In this document: in pieces, positions 9,584 to 19,011 of the stretch
Layout of the letters: every line of letters starts with the position of its first letter
Numbering within the stretch: the first letter of the stretch is position 1
NCBI RefSeq assembly: GCF_009659625.1
Contig: NZ_VOIW01000002.1
Span: 248,001 to 312,000 of the forward strand
Direction of reading: 5' to 3'
DNA from: Pseudomonas haemolytica
GTDB lineage: Bacteria > Pseudomonadota > Gammaproteobacteria > Pseudomonadales > Pseudomonadaceae
DNA: 64,000 nt
Notes under the pieces: generated by a model
Database searches by the model: none
Told to the model about the DNA's origin: nothing
The model's input: the letters and a program-made list of their open reading frames with translations, nothing else
Translations under genes and position numbers: made by a program

Positions 9584-9678
9584 TCTAAGTCCCCTTATAT
9601 ATCTATTGAGTATGATTCTAAGTTTTTTGGTGAAAGCAAAAACCAGTGCTGAATGGCCTACAGACACTTAAGAGCCGC

Positions 9679-9708
9679 TTTATAACAAGGGCTCTAAAAA
9701 GCTGTCAA
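9679..9708 (-). promoter_or_regulatory. Sigma-70-type promoter of hupB
   Basis: On the minus strand a perfect TTGACA is followed after 18 bases by TATAAA (or TTATAA after 17). It lies about 95 bp upstream of the hupB GTG. Arms AGAGCC/GGCTCT flank the -10 hexamer and could be a regulatory site. Confidence 0.65.
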
Positions 9709-9731
9709 GGAAGCCCCCAGGCTTTAACACA

Positions 9732-12128
9732 TTAATGCGTGCTAATTCTTTCCTTGGAATCGGACTCGCGTTTTTCGTCCTTCGCGACTATCTCCGGAGC
9801 CACATCCGGCAAGGGCTCCGGCGCGTATTGCAGCGCAATTTGCAGGACCTCGTCAATCCATTTAACCGGTTTAATCTGAAGATCCTGCTTAATATTGTCA
9901 GGAATTTCCTTCAAGTCGCGAACATTCTCTTCAGGAATGATCACCGTCTTGATTCCACCCCGGTGGGCGGCGAGCAATTTCTCTTTCAATCCACCGATGG
10001 CCAATACCTGACCACGCAGGGTAATTTCGCCCGTCATTGCCACATCGGCGCGCACAGGAATGCCAGTCAATGCCGACACCAGGGCCGTGCACATGCCTAC
10101 ACCCGCGCTAGGGCCATCCTTCGGGGTCGCCCCTTCCGGCATATGGATATGGGTGTCGTGCTTCTCGTGGAAGTCCAGGGGGATGCCCAGGCTCCGGGCG
10201 CGGCTGCGCACCACGGTCTGCGCGGCCGTGATGGATTCGACCATCACGTCACCGAGGGAACCGGTCTTGATCAACTGGCCTTTGCCCGGAATAACCGCCG
10301 CTTCAATGGTCAGCAACTCGCCGCCCACCTGGGTCCACGCCAAGCCAGTTACCTGCCCGACCTGGTCCTGTTGCTCGGCCAGACCGTAGCGGAATTTCTT
10401 CACGCCCAGGAAGTGTTCCAGCGAGTCGGCAACTACCTTCACCGAGAAGCGCTTTTCCAGCGCATGTTCCTTGACCGCCTTGCGGCAAATCTTCGCGATC
10501 TGGCGCTCAAGGCCCCGTACACCGGCCTCGCGGGTGTAGTAACGCACGATGTCGCGGATCGCCTCGACCTCAAATTCGATCTCGCCCTTCTTCAGGCCGT
10601 TGGCCGAAATCTGCTTGGGCGCGAGGTATTTGACCGCGATATTGATCTTCTCGTCTTCGGTGTAGCCCGGCAGACGAATCACCTCCATCCGGTCCAGCAA
10701 CGCTGGCGGAATGTTCATGGAGTTGGAGGTGCACAGGAACATTACGTCGGACAGGTCGTAGTCGACTTCCAGATAATGGTCGTTGAAATTGTGGTTCTGC
10801 TCGGGATCAAGCACCTCGAGCAAGGCCGACGCCGGATCGCCACGCATGTCACTGCCCATCTTGTCGATTTCATCGAGCAGGAACAGCGGGTTGCGAACGC
10901 CCACCTTTGTCATTTTTTGAATCAATCTTCCTGGCATCGAACCGATGTAGGTGCGGCGATGACCACGAATTTCCGCTTCGTCGCGCACGCCACCCAGGGC
11001 CATACGCACGAACTTGCGGTTGGTCGCACTGGCAATCGACTCCGCCAGGGAGGTTTTACCCACACCCGGAGGGCCGACCAGGCACAACACCGGGCCACGG
11101 ATTTTTTTCACACGCTTTTGCACAGCGAGGTATTCGAGGATGCGCTCCTTGACCTCTTCGAGACCGTAGTGATCCGCGTCGAGGATCTCTTCAGCGCGGG
11201 CCAGGTCAAGGCGCACCTTGGTCTGAGCCTTCCACGGCACCTGCACCAGCCAATCGATGTAGGAGCGCACCACGGTGGCTTCGGCCGACATCGGCGACAT
11301 CTGCTTGAGCTTGTTCAGCTCCGCGGTGGCCTTGGTCAAGGCGTCTTTCGGCAGGCCAGCGGCGTCGATACGCTTTTTCAGCTCTTCGATTTCGTTGTGG
11401 CCTTCTTCGCCGTCGCCGAGCTCTTTCTGAATGGCCTTCATCTGCTCATTCAGGTAGTACTCGCGCTGGCTGCGCTCCATTTGTTTCTTCACGCGGCCAC
11501 GGATGCGCTTCTCAACCTGCAGCAGGTCGATTTCGCCATCCAGCAGTGCCAGCACATGCTCGACACGCGCCGGCAAGTCGATGATTTCGAGGATGTCTTG
11601 CTTCTGCTCGATTTTCAGTGCCATGTGCGCAGCCATGGTGTCGACCAGGCGGCTTGGCTCATCAATGCTATTGAGGGAAGACAGGACTTCAGCCGGGACT
11701 TTCTTGCCCAACTGCACATACTGCTCGAACTGCGAAAGCAGGCTGCGAACGAATACCTCGGACTCTCGCTCCGGGGCTTCAACTTCTTCGATCAGCGCCA
11801 CTTCAGCGCGAAGGTGACCGTCCACCTCCATGAAACGCTCTACGGCACCGCGCTGCTCACCTTCCACCAGCACCTTGACGGTGCCATCAGGCAGCTTGAG
11901 CAATTGCAGCACAGTGGCAATGGTGCCGACGCGATACAGGGCCTCTTCGCCCGGATCATCATCAGCTGGATTCTTCTGGGCCAACAGCAGGATTTGCTTG
12001 TCGCCCGTCATCGCGGCCTCGAGGGCTTCGATAGACTTCTCGCGCCCCACGAACAGCGGGATAACCATGTGCGGATAGACGACGACATCACGCAACGGCA
12101 GGAGAGGCAATTCGATGGTTGTCTTCAT
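9732..12128 (-). CDS. lon: ATP-dependent protease Lon (La)
   Basis: A 798-residue cytoplasmic AAA+ serine protease degrading misfolded and regulatory proteins. Domain order: N-terminal LON substrate domain (LLPLRDVVVYPHMVIPLFVG), coiled-coil linker, AAA+ module with Walker A GPPGVGKTSLAESIA and LFLLDEIDKM, then the protease domain with catalytic Ser in DGPSAGVGM (about residue 675) and Lys in GGLKEKLLAAHRGG. I place the start at the ATG at 12128, where GAGGCG sits upstream and the protein begins MKTTIELP like other Lon proteins; the 25-residue longer frame has no homology. A heat-shock promoter sits just upstream. Confidence 0.96.
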   Translation of the reverse strand: MKTTIELPLLPLRDVVVYPHMVIPLFVGREKSIEALEAAMTGDKQILLLAQKNPADDDPGEEALYRVGTIATVLQLLKLPDGTVKVLVEGEQRGAVERFMEVDGHLRAEVALIEEVEAPERESEVFVRSLLSQFEQYVQLGKKVPAEVLSSLNSIDEPSRLVDTMAAHMALKIEQKQDILEIIDLPARVEHVLALLDGEIDLLQVEKRIRGRVKKQMERSQREYYLNEQMKAIQKELGDGEEGHNEIEELKKRIDAAGLPKDALTKATAELNKLKQMSPMSAEATVVRSYIDWLVQVPWKAQTKVRLDLARAEEILDADHYGLEEVKERILEYLAVQKRVKKIRGPVLCLVGPPGVGKTSLAESIASATNRKFVRMALGGVRDEAEIRGHRRTYIGSMPGRLIQKMTKVGVRNPLFLLDEIDKMGSDMRGDPASALLEVLDPEQNHNFNDHYLEVDYDLSDVMFLCTSNSMNIPPALLDRMEVIRLPGYTEDEKINIAVKYLAPKQISANGLKKGEIEFEVEAIRDIVRYYTREAGVRGLERQIAKICRKAVKEHALEKRFSVKVVADSLEHFLGVKKFRYGLAEQQDQVGQVTGLAWTQVGGELLTIEAAVIPGKGQLIKTGSLGDVMVESITAAQTVVRSRARSLGIPLDFHEKHDTHIHMPEGATPKDGPSAGVGMCTALVSALTGIPVRADVAMTGEITLRGQVLAIGGLKEKLLAAHRGGIKTVIIPEENVRDLKEIPDNIKQDLQIKPVKWIDEVLQIALQYAPEPLPDVAPEIVAKDEKRESDSKERISTH

Positions 12129-12169
12129 GATTTCGCCTCTATGACAGTTGAAAAGTAAGCTTGAAACCA

Positions 12170-12198
12170 AGATGGGGGTTACATGCAAAAAAAACAAG
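12170..12198 (-). promoter_or_regulatory. Heat-shock (sigma-32/RpoH) promoter of lon
   Basis: The minus strand carries CTTGTTT, a 14-base spacer and CCCCATCT, a close fit to the sigma-32 consensus CTTGAAA-N(13-15)-CCCCATnT. It lies about 40-70 bp upstream of the lon ATG. Lon is a classic RpoH target. Confidence 0.7.
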
Positions 12199-12262
12199 CT
12201 CATTGCCAGCAGTTAAACGCATGAATAAACGCGATTTTAACCACCGCACCGAGAAATCACCC

Positions 12263-12293
12263 AAAAAAACAAGGGGCCCCTAGAGGCCCCTTG
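12263..12293 (-). terminator. Rho-independent terminator of clpX
   Basis: CAAGGGGCC and GGCCCCTTG pair over nine bases and are followed on the minus strand by a run of seven Ts. It separates clpX from the lon promoter. Confidence 0.85.
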
Positions 12294-12316
12294 CTTGTAC
12301 CGCAACTGCTGGACGC

Positions 12317-13600
12317 TTAGGCGTCTGGCGCAGCCTTGGCAGCCGGCTCACTGTTTTCGTAGATATACAGTGGCTTGGACTTGCCTTCTATAACGCTTTC
12401 GTCGATCACCACTTTACTCACCTCGGACTGCGAGGGGATTTCATACATGGTGTCGAGCAAGACGCCTTCAAGAATCGAACGCAGGCCACGTGCACCGGTC
12501 TTGCGCTCCAGTGCCCGTTTGGCCACTGATTTGAGTGCGTCGGTACGGAACTCGAGGTCTACACCTTCCATCTCGAACAACTTGGCGTATTGCTTGGTCA
12601 GGGCGTTTTTCGGCTCGGTGAGAATCTGAATCAAAGCAGCCTCATCCAGCTCGTCCAGCGTGGCCAGGACCGGCAGGCGGCCAACGAACTCGGGGATCAG
12701 ACCGAACTTGACCAGATCGTCAGGCTCGACTTCACGCAGCGACTCGCCCACCTTCTTGCCTTCTTCCTTGCTGCGCACTTCCGCACTGAAACCAATGCCG
12801 CCACGGGTGGAACGCTGCTGGATAACCTTCTCCAGACCCGAGAACGCACCGCCACAAATGAACAGGATGTTGCGCGTATCAACCTGAAGAAATTCCTGCT
12901 GCGGGTGCTTGCGGCCGCCTTGTGGCGGTACGGAAGCAACCGTGCCTTCGATCAGTTTCAACAGAGCTTGCTGCACGCCTTCACCGGATACGTCCCGGGT
13001 AATCGACGGGTTATCGGACTTGCGCGAGATCTTGTCGATCTCGTCGATGTAGACAATACCCATCTGGGCTTTCTCTACGTCGTAGTCACACTTTTGCAGC
13101 AGTTTCTGAATGATGTTCTCGACATCTTCACCCACGTAGCCAGCCTCGGTGAGGGTGGTGGCGTCGGCGATGGTGAACGGAACGTTCAGCAGGCGAGCGA
13201 GGGTTTCTGCAAGCAGGGTTTTACCCGAGCCTGTAGGACCGATCAGCAAGATGTTGCTCTTGCCGAGTTCAACTTCGTCGCCTTTCTTGTCACGCTGGTT
13301 CAAGCGCTTGTAGTGGTTGTACACCGCTACGGCCAGAACCTTCTTTGCACGCTCTTGACCAATGACATATTGATCAAGGATGCCGCTGATTTCTTTAGGC
13401 GAAGGTAATTTATGCGCACTGCTCTCGGCCTGGGCTTCCTGCACCTCCTCGCGGATGATGTCATTGCACAGGTCGACGCATTCGTCGCAGATAAACACCG
13501 AGGGGCCGGCAATCAATTTGCGCACTTCATGCTGGCTTTTGCCACAGAAGGAGCAATAGAGCAGCTTGCCGTTGTCCTCGCCGTTGCGGGTGTCAGTCAT
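12317..13600 (-). CDS. clpX: ATP-dependent protease ATPase subunit ClpX
   Basis: The AAA+ unfoldase that feeds substrates to ClpP; 427 residues, the family's usual size. It has the N-terminal zinc-binding domain (CSFCGKS and CDECVDLC, residues about 15-40), Walker [16 protein letters not shown], Walker [11 protein letters not shown], pore loop [10 protein letters not shown] and the ClpP-docking loop GIGFSAEV. The start at 13600 gives [20 protein letters not shown]; the 11 upstream codons of the open frame are not conserved. It lies 112 bp after clpP on the same strand. Confidence 0.96.
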   Translation of the reverse strand: MTDTRNGEDNGKLLYCSFCGKSQHEVRKLIAGPSVFICDECVDLCNDIIREEVQEAQAESSAHKLPSPKEISGILDQYVIGQERAKKVLAVAVYNHYKRLNQRDKKGDEVELGKSNILLIGPTGSGKTLLAETLARLLNVPFTIADATTLTEAGYVGEDVENIIQKLLQKCDYDVEKAQMGIVYIDEIDKISRKSDNPSITRDVSGEGVQQALLKLIEGTVASVPPQGGRKHPQQEFLQVDTRNILFICGGAFSGLEKVIQQRSTRGGIGFSAEVRSKEEGKKVGESLREVEPDDLVKFGLIPEFVGRLPVLATLDELDEAALIQILTEPKNALTKQYAKLFEMEGVDLEFRTDALKSVAKRALERKTGARGLRSILEGVLLDTMYEIPSQSEVSKVVIDESVIEGKSKPLYIYENSEPAAKAAPDA

Positions 13601-13648
13601 TCGTTCGATCCAAATCCGATAGGCTTGCAACACAAGATGAAGGCTTAT

Positions 13649-13668
13649 GCGGGCTTTTTCAAGCCCGC
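13649..13668 (-). terminator. Weak hairpin between clpP and clpX
   Basis: GCGGGCTT and AAGCCCGC pair around a four-base loop. No T-run follows, so it may be a partial terminator or processing site that lowers clpX expression relative to clpP. Confidence 0.4.
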
Positions 13669-13712
13669 CAGTGGTCGGACATGCCGACCAGCCCTATTTT
13701 GAGCGGCTTATA

Positions 13713-14348
13713 TTAAGCGGGGCGCTTGTCGATCACTGCGTCGATCAACCCGTATTCCTTCGCGGCTTCAGCGCTCATGAAATTGTCACGGTTGGTATCG
13801 CGCTCGATTTCTTCCAGGGTGTGCCCGCTGTGCTTGGCCATCAGCGTGTTGAGACGCTCACGAATGAAGAGGATTTCCTTGGCGTGGATTTCGATATCCG
13901 ACGCCTGGCCCTGGAAACCGCCCAGTGGCTGGTGAATCATCACGCGCGAGTTCGGCAGGCAGAAACGCTTGCCTTCGGCACCCGCGGTCAGCAGGAACGC
14001 GCCCATGCTGCAGGCCTGGCCGATACAGGTGGTCGACACGTTTGGCTTGATGAACTGCATGGTGTCGTAGATCGACATGCCCGCCGTCACCGAACCGCCC
14101 GGCGAGTTAATGTAGAGATGGATGTCCTTGTCCGGGTTTTCCGCTTCAAGGAACAGCAGTTGCGCACAGATCAGGTTGGCCATGTAGTCCTCTACCGGGC
14201 CCACCAGAAAGATCACTCGCTCCTTGAGCAGGCGCGAGTAGATGTCGTAGGCGCGTTCGCCACGAGCGGACTGCTCGACAACCATCGGGACCAGGCCGCC
14301 TGCGGCCTGGATATCAGAGTTCTGCTGAATATAGGAATTACGGAACAT
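13713..14348 (-). CDS. clpP: ATP-dependent Clp protease proteolytic subunit ClpP
   Basis: The 211-residue serine peptidase that forms the tetradecameric chamber used with ClpX and ClpA. The catalytic triad is visible: Ser in [11 protein letters not shown], His in [11 protein letters not shown] and Asp in [11 protein letters not shown]. The N-terminus [18 protein letters not shown] includes the short propeptide common in Pseudomonas ClpP. It lies between tig and clpX, the conserved proteobacterial order. Confidence 0.96.
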   Translation of the reverse strand: MFRNSYIQQNSDIQAAGGLVPMVVEQSARGERAYDIYSRLLKERVIFLVGPVEDYMANLICAQLLFLEAENPDKDIHLYINSPGGSVTAGMSIYDTMQFIKPNVSTTCIGQACSMGAFLLTAGAEGKRFCLPNSRVMIHQPLGGFQGQASDIEIHAKEILFIRERLNTLMAKHSGHTLEEIERDTNRDNFMSAEAAKEYGLIDAVIDKRPA

Positions 14349-14380
14349 GCTCTGCAGTTACTCCCAAATAGTCATGTCTT

Positions 14381-14414
14381 GAAAACGCATAAGCCAGCGC
14401 GAGGCTGGCTTATG
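14381..14414 (-). terminator. Terminator hairpin after tig
   Basis: CATAAGCCAGC and GCTGGCTTATG form a perfect 11-bp stem with a five-base loop, followed on the minus strand by CGTTTTC. It lies between the tig stop and clpP. Confidence 0.65.
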
Positions 14415-14439
14415 GTTGAATTTCCAACGAGTTGGACAA

Positions 14440-15750
14440 TCAGTCGGCTTGTGCTGCTTCCGCCGGTTTGACTGCTTCTTCGTAAGAGACCGCTTTATCG
14501 GTCACCTTAGCCTTCTGCAGAACAGTATCCACAACTTGTTCTTCCAGCACAACCGAACGTACTTCGTTCAGCTGCTGGTCATTCTTGTAGTACCAAGCCA
14601 CGACCTGCTCAGGCTCCTGGTAGGCCGAAGCCATTTCCTGGATCATTTCGCGAACGCGGTCTTCGTCTGGCTTGAGGTCGAACTGCTTGACCACTTCAGC
14701 CACGATCAGGCCCAGCACAACGCGGCGCTTGGCTTGCTCTTCGAACAGCTCGGCTGGCAGTTGGTCAGGCTTGATGTTGCCACCGAACTGCTGGACAGCT
14801 TGTACGCGCAGGCGATCCACTTCGTTGGACAGCAAGGCCTTAGGCACTTCGATCGGGTTGGCGGCCAGCAGACCGTCCATGACCTGGTTCTTGACCTTGG
14901 ACTTGATAGCCTGGCGCAGCTCACGCTCCATGTTCTTGCGAACTTCGGTGCGGAAGCCTTCGATACCGGTTTCCTTGATACCGAACTGGGCGAAGAACTC
15001 TTCGTTCAGCTCAGGCAGCTTAGGCTCGGAAACGCTGTTGACAGTAACAGTGAACTCGGCGGCTTTGCCGGCCAGGTCCAGGTTCTGGTAGTCAGCAGGG
15101 AAAGTCAGGTTCAGCACGCGCTCTTCGCCGGCTTTAGCGCCAACCAGGCCGTCTTCGAAACCAGGGATCATGCGGTTGGAACCCAGCACCAGCTGGGTGC
15201 CCTTGGCGGAGCCGCCAGCGAAGACTTCGCCGTCAACCTTGCCAACGAAATCGATGTTCAGCTGGTCTTCGTTCTGGGCAGCACGTTCGGCCACTTCAAA
15301 ACGGGTGTTCTGCTTGCGCAGGATTTCCAGCATGTTGTCCAGGTCCGAATCAGCCACTTCGGCGCTCAGGCGCTCGATAGCGATACCGTCGAAACCGGCC
15401 ACTTCGAACTCTGGGAACACTTCGAATACGGCAACGTATTCCAGGTCCTTGCCCGCTTCCAGGGACTTAGGCTCGATCGAAGGCGAGCCAGCCGGGTTCA
15501 GCTTCTGCTCGACAACGGCTTCGTAGAAGGAAGCCTGGATCACGTCACCCACAGCTTCCTGGCGCGCATCGGCACCAAAACGACGTTTGATTTCGCTCAT
15601 CGGCACTTTGCCTGGACGGAAACCAGCGATCTTGGCCTTCTGGGCAGTCTGCTGCAGACGCTTGTTGACCGCAGTCTCGATACGCTCTGCCGGCACGGTG
15701 ATGCTCAGGCGGCGCTCGAGAGCAGTAGTATTTTCAACAGAAACTTGCAT
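14440..15750 (-). CDS. tig: Trigger factor
   Basis: Ribosome-associated chaperone and prolyl isomerase that meets nascent chains at the exit tunnel. 436 residues: the N-terminal ribosome-binding domain carries the signature GFRPGKVP (about residues 44-51), the FKBP-like PPIase domain occupies about 150-245, and the helical C-terminal substrate arms complete the protein. The start at 15750 gives [16 protein letters not shown] with AGGA about seven bases upstream; a longer frame from 15807 is not supported. It heads the tig-clpP-clpX-lon series. Confidence 0.96.
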   Translation of the reverse strand: MQVSVENTTALERRLSITVPAERIETAVNKRLQQTAQKAKIAGFRPGKVPMSEIKRRFGADARQEAVGDVIQASFYEAVVEQKLNPAGSPSIEPKSLEAGKDLEYVAVFEVFPEFEVAGFDGIAIERLSAEVADSDLDNMLEILRKQNTRFEVAERAAQNEDQLNIDFVGKVDGEVFAGGSAKGTQLVLGSNRMIPGFEDGLVGAKAGEERVLNLTFPADYQNLDLAGKAAEFTVTVNSVSEPKLPELNEEFFAQFGIKETGIEGFRTEVRKNMERELRQAIKSKVKNQVMDGLLAANPIEVPKALLSNEVDRLRVQAVQQFGGNIKPDQLPAELFEEQAKRRVVLGLIVAEVVKQFDLKPDEDRVREMIQEMASAYQEPEQVVAWYYKNDQQLNEVRSVVLEEQVVDTVLQKAKVTDKAVSYEEAVKPAEAAQAD

Positions 15751-15810
15751 GGATATTCCTCGTTGCACAGACGTTAGCCGGCCATTTCCGACCCCAATCA
15801 AGGGCATGCA

Positions 15811-15839
15811 TTCTAGTGGGTCAAACTCAAGAAGTCACC
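15811..15839 (-). promoter_or_regulatory. Sigma-70-type promoter of tig
   Basis: On the minus strand GTGACT, a 17-base spacer and TAGAAT (five of six matches to TATAAT) lie about 60-90 bp upstream of the tig ATG. Confidence 0.5.
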
Positions 15840-16104
15840 CTACAGGAAATACGCCCGTAAACAGCCGGCAATTTATCGGTACGAAAGCACTGTTGCGCCC
15901 CGCCCCGGTGACAAATAAAGCCAATCACGCCAGGGCTCTACGCCGCTTCTTCTATATATAGAAGGAGTCGTCATTCATCTCCCTGACGCCCCGCCCTGCA
16001 ATAGGGCGGATAGACAACGCAGCATCATCGAGACACATAAATACGATGAAACGCCCTGCCATTGCGACCCAGTACTCGCTGCCGCAAAACACCAACCGCC
16101 AAAA
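15840..16104. other. Intergenic stretch between tig promoter and tRNA terminator
   Basis: Part of the 397-bp gap between tig and the first tRNA. I see no coding frame with homology and no RNA gene. It contains a short TATATATA tract near 15952 but no clear partner element. Confidence 0.6.
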
Positions 16105-16141
16105 CCAAAAAAGGCGCCAGACTGTTAAATCTGGCGCCTTT
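16105..16141 (-). terminator. Terminator of the tRNA operon
   Basis: AAAGGCGCCAGA and TCTGGCGCCTTT pair over 12 bases; on the minus strand TTTTGG follows. It lies just after the distal tRNA-His. Confidence 0.8.
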
Positions 16142-16147
16142 CGAATA

Positions 16148-16223
16148 TGGGGTGGACGAAGGGGATCGAACCCTCGACAACGGGAGTCACAATCCCGTGC
16201 TCTACCAACTGAGCTACGCCCAC
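16148..16223 (-). tRNA. tRNA-His (GTG), distal copy
   Basis: A 76-nt minus-strand cloverleaf with acceptor GTGGGCG/CGTCCAC, discriminator C, encoded CCA, and anticodon arm CGGGA-TTGTGAC-TCCCG reading GTG. Last gene of the Arg-His-Leu-His cluster. Confidence 0.95.
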
Positions 16224-16300
16224 CATATTGCGTTAACAAAGAAACCAAACTACTTCTTTGTCGAGCCCTCCCCTGCCTGACGACCGGGAAAAGCTTTAAT

Positions 16301-16385
16301 TGGTGCGGATGAAGAGACTCGAACTCTTACGCCTCGCGGCGCTGGAACCTAAATCCAGTGTGTCTACCAATTCCACCACATCCGC
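16301..16385 (-). tRNA. tRNA-Leu (TAG)
   Basis: An 85-nt class II tRNA with the long variable arm of Leu tRNAs. The anticodon arm CTGGA-TTTAGGT-TCCAG reads TAG; the CCA end is encoded. Third gene of the cluster. Confidence 0.94.
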
Positions 16386-16403
16386 GCTTGAAGCTCTTAA
16401 AGC

Positions 16404-16434
16404 AAAGGCGCCAGATGATTAATCTGGCGCCTTT
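16404..16434 (-). terminator. Internal hairpin after the proximal tRNA-His
   Basis: AAAGGCGCCAGAT and ATCTGGCGCCTTT pair perfectly with a short loop. The stem is nearly the same as the terminator at 16105-16141, but no T-run follows. It is either a duplicated relic of that terminator or an RNA processing signal between tRNA-His and tRNA-Leu. Confidence 0.6.
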
Positions 16435-16441
16435 CAAAATA

Positions 16442-16517
16442 TGGGGTGGACGAAGGGGATCGAACCCTCGACAACGGGAGTCACAATCCCGTGCTCTACC
16501 AACTGAGCTACGCCCAC
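16442..16517 (-). tRNA. tRNA-His (GTG), proximal copy
   Basis: Same 76-nt sequence as the copy at 16148-16223, anticodon GTG, with the same flanking ATATGGGG and downstream hairpin. The two copies look like products of a segmental duplication. Confidence 0.95.
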
Positions 16518-16549
16518 CATATAGCGCTACTTGTGCCAAAGCTGCCTAA

Positions 16550-16626
16550 TGGCGCACCCGGCAGGACTCGAACCTGCGACCATCCGCTTAGAAGGCGGAT
16601 GCTCTATCCAGCTGAGCTACGGGCGC
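16550..16626 (-). tRNA. tRNA-Arg (TCT)
   Basis: A 77-nt tRNA with acceptor GCGCCCG/CGGGTGC, anticodon loop CTTCTAA reading TCT, and encoded CCA. First gene of the cluster on the minus strand. Confidence 0.94.
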
Positions 16627-16742
16627 CTGATTAATCTGTACTCTTTGAGAATTACAAACTAAGTGCTTCCAGCCTTGCAGTACAACTATTCTGCTCGACC
16701 TTCTTAACCAGTGCTAGGCTGTGCCCGACAAGTGCGACGAAT

Positions 16743-16769
16743 AGTATAGATGCCCCGGAAACCCGTCAA
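16743..16769 (-). promoter_or_regulatory. Promoter of the tRNA operon
   Basis: On the minus strand TTGACG (or TTTGAC) is followed after 15-16 bases by TATACT. An A/T-rich run just upstream of the -35 could act as an UP element, fitting stable-RNA expression. About 115 bp before tRNA-Arg. Confidence 0.6.
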
Positions 16770-16901
16770 ATCTTTTTTGAAAAAAATTCATTTTATTTAA
16801 GGGGTTAGGGCAATTTGCAGACCAAGCGCCTTTGCCCTTGCGCCCTGGCATGCGAGAATGCGCGCACTTTTCTTCCCCCTCTCGATGGTTAATCACGCGT
16901 A

Positions 16902-17756
16902 ATGACTGCACAACTTATCGACGGCAAATCAATCGCCGCCAGCCTGCGCCAGCAGATCGCCAAACGAGTCACCGAGCGCAGCCAGCAAGGCCTGCGCACG
17001 CCGGGCCTCGCGGTGATCCTGGTCGGCAGCGATCCTGCCTCTCAGGTTTATGTCTCGCACAAGCGTAAAGACTGTGAAGAGGTCGGCTTTATTTCCAAGG
17101 CCTATGACTTGCCTTCCGAGACCACCCAGCAGGCTCTCACCGATCTGATCGACAGCCTCAACGACGACCCGGCAATCGATGGCATCCTGCTTCAACTGCC
17201 ATTGCCCGAGCATCTGGACGCCTCCAAGCTGCTGGAGCGCATCCGCCCGGATAAAGACGTCGACGGTTTCCACCCTTATAACGTCGGCCGCCTGGCCCAG
17301 CGCATCCCGCTGCTGCGCCCCTGCACGCCAAAAGGCATCATGACCCTGCTGGAGAGCACCGGCGTCGACCTTTACGGCCTCGACGCGGTGGTCGTCGGTG
17401 CGTCCAACATCGTGGGTCGCCCGATGGCCATGGAGCTGCTGCTGGCCGGTTGCACCGTGACCGTCACCCACCGTTTCACCAAGGACCTCGCCGGCCATGT
17501 CGGCCGTGCCGACCTGGTTGTAGTCGCCGCCGGCAAGCCAGGTTTGGTGAAAGGTGAGTGGATCAAGGAAGGCGCCATCGTCATCGATGTAGGTATCAAC
17601 CGCCAGGACGACGGCAAGTTGGTTGGCGACGTGGTGTACGAAACTGCCCTGCCCCGCGCTGGCTGGATTACCCCGGTACCCGGCGGCGTCGGCCCGATGA
17701 CCCGGGCCTGCCTGCTGGAAAATACTTTGTATGCAGCGGAAACCCTGCACGGTTAA
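16902..17756 (+). CDS. folD: Bifunctional methylene-THF dehydrogenase/methenyl-THF cyclohydrolase FolD
   Basis: A 284-residue cytosolic one-carbon enzyme oxidising 5,10-methylene-THF with NADP+ and hydrolysing the product to 10-formyl-THF. Visible motifs are [20 protein letters not shown] with the catalytic Lys, the substrate-site segment [14 protein letters not shown], and the C-terminal signature [19 protein letters not shown]. It is divergent from the tRNA cluster, the arrangement known from other pseudomonads. No strong ribosome site precedes the ATG. Confidence 0.96.
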   Translation: MTAQLIDGKSIAASLRQQIAKRVTERSQQGLRTPGLAVILVGSDPASQVYVSHKRKDCEEVGFISKAYDLPSETTQQALTDLIDSLNDDPAIDGILLQLPLPEHLDASKLLERIRPDKDVDGFHPYNVGRLAQRIPLLRPCTPKGIMTLLESTGVDLYGLDAVVVGASNIVGRPMAMELLLAGCTVTVTHRFTKDLAGHVGRADLVVVAAGKPGLVKGEWIKEGAIVIDVGINRQDDGKLVGDVVYETALPRAGWITPVPGGVGPMTRACLLENTLYAAETLHG

Positions 17757-17771
17757 TAACCAGGCGTAATG

Positions 17772-17802
17772 AAAAAGCCCTGCCTTATCGCAGGGCTTTT
17801 TA
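17772..17802 (+). terminator. Rho-independent terminator of folD
   Basis: AAAAGCCCTGC and GCAGGGCTTTT form an 11-bp stem with a six-base loop and T-run, just after the folD stop. Confidence 0.85.
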
Positions 17803-17962
17803 TTGCCCGAAAAAAAGCTGTTTTTTCTTAGTTTTTAAGCACTTTCGTCTGGTTCCATAAGAACATTCGACAGTTCTTCATCCATACTCATAAAATGTAA
17901 CGTCATTTGTCATAAAACCCGTTCCCAAACGGTATTTCTTACTTTTTAGCGAGTTCATCCGC

Positions 17963-18886
17963 GTGAAAATTCGTCTCTCCATCGTCAGCCTGTTTTTTGC
18001 TTTGACAGGCACCTTAGCCCACGCCGCCGAATCCACCCTGGCCCCGCGTGATGCCTCCAAGCTGCAAATCGCCTCCGGCAGCGCCATGCTGGTCGACCTG
18101 CAGACCAACAAAGTCATTTATTCCAGCAACCCCGATGTGGTGGTGCCTATCGCCTCGGTGAGCAAGCTGATGACTGGCCTTATCGTCCTTGAAGCCAAAC
18201 AGAATATGGACGAGTACATCGACATCAACATCACCGACACGCCAGAGATGAAAGGCGTGTTCTCGCGGGTGAAGATCGGCAGCCAGATGCCGCGCAAGGA
18301 AATGCTGCTGATCGCGCTGATGTCCTCGGAGAACCGCGCCGCTGCGAGCCTGGCCCACCACTATCCCGGTGGCTACGCGGCATTCATTGCGGCGATGAAC
18401 GCCAAGGCCAAGTCCCTGGGCATGACCAGCACCCACTACGTGGAGCCCACCGGCTTGTCGATTCACAACGTGTCGACCGCCCGCGACCTGAGCAAGCTGC
18501 TGGCCTACGCGCGCAAATTCCCTATGCTGAGCCAGTTGAGCACCACCAAGGAAAAGACCGTGGCGTTCCGCAAGCCTAACTACACCTTGGGTTTCTCCAA
18601 CACCGACCACCTGATCAACCGCGCCAATTGGGATATCAAGCTGACCAAGACCGGCTTTACCAACCAGGCCGGTCATTGCCTGGTACTGGTGACGAGCATG
18701 GGTAACCGCCCGGTTTCGTTGGTGATCCTGGATGCCTTTGGCAAGTTCACCCACTTTGCCGATGCCAGCCGTATTCGCAGCTGGGTCGAGACCGGCAAGG
18801 GCGGCGCGGTACCGGATGTGGCGTTGCGCTACAAGGCTGACAAAAACCTGAAAAATCGGGGGAATGCGGTAGAAGTGCGCCGTTAA
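17963..18886 (+). CDS. pbpG: D-alanyl-D-alanine endopeptidase PbpG (PBP7)
   Basis: Periplasmic class C low-molecular-weight penicillin-binding protein cleaving peptidoglycan cross-links. 307 residues with a cleavable signal peptide ending TLAHAAES. The active-site triad of motifs is present: SVSK (SxxK), SSEN (SxN) and KTG in [13 protein letters not shown]. Translation starts at a GTG; the coding start is fixed by the signal peptide. A REPIN follows the stop. Confidence 0.93.
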   Translation: MKIRLSIVSLFFALTGTLAHAAESTLAPRDASKLQIASGSAMLVDLQTNKVIYSSNPDVVVPIASVSKLMTGLIVLEAKQNMDEYIDINITDTPEMKGVFSRVKIGSQMPRKEMLLIALMSSENRAAASLAHHYPGGYAAFIAAMNAKAKSLGMTSTHYVEPTGLSIHNVSTARDLSKLLAYARKFPMLSQLSTTKEKTVAFRKPNYTLGFSNTDHLINRANWDIKLTKTGFTNQAGHCLVLVTSMGNRPVSLVILDAFGKFTHFADASRIRSWVETGKGGAVPDVALRYKADKNLKNRGNAVEVRR

Positions 18887-18920
18887 TCTCACCAGCCTCA
18901 CTGAAGCACCGCAAACCAAT

Positions 18921-19007
18921 GTGGGAGGGGGCTTGCTCCCGATAGCAGAGTGTCATTCACCGCTTCAGTGACTGACCCACCACTATCGGGAGCAAGCCCC
19001 CTCCCAC
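18921..19007. repeat. REPIN (GTGGGAGGGGGCTTGC family)
   Basis: Two inverted REP copies, starting GTGGGAGGGGGCTTGC at 18921 and ending at 19007 with its complement, with imperfectly paired sequence between. It fills the gap between the convergent pbpG and the lipoprotein gene. Confidence 0.9.
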
Positions 19008-19011
19008 ATTT

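Noticed and set aside
9735..12158. 807-residue plus-strand open frame opposite lon
   Set aside because: Shadow of the lon coding strand caused by GC-rich codon use; no ribosome site or homology.
18921..19007. Repeated GTGGGAGGGGGC units as a possible CRISPR array
   Set aside because: The copies are dispersed inverted REP pairs at many loci, not direct repeats with regular spacers.
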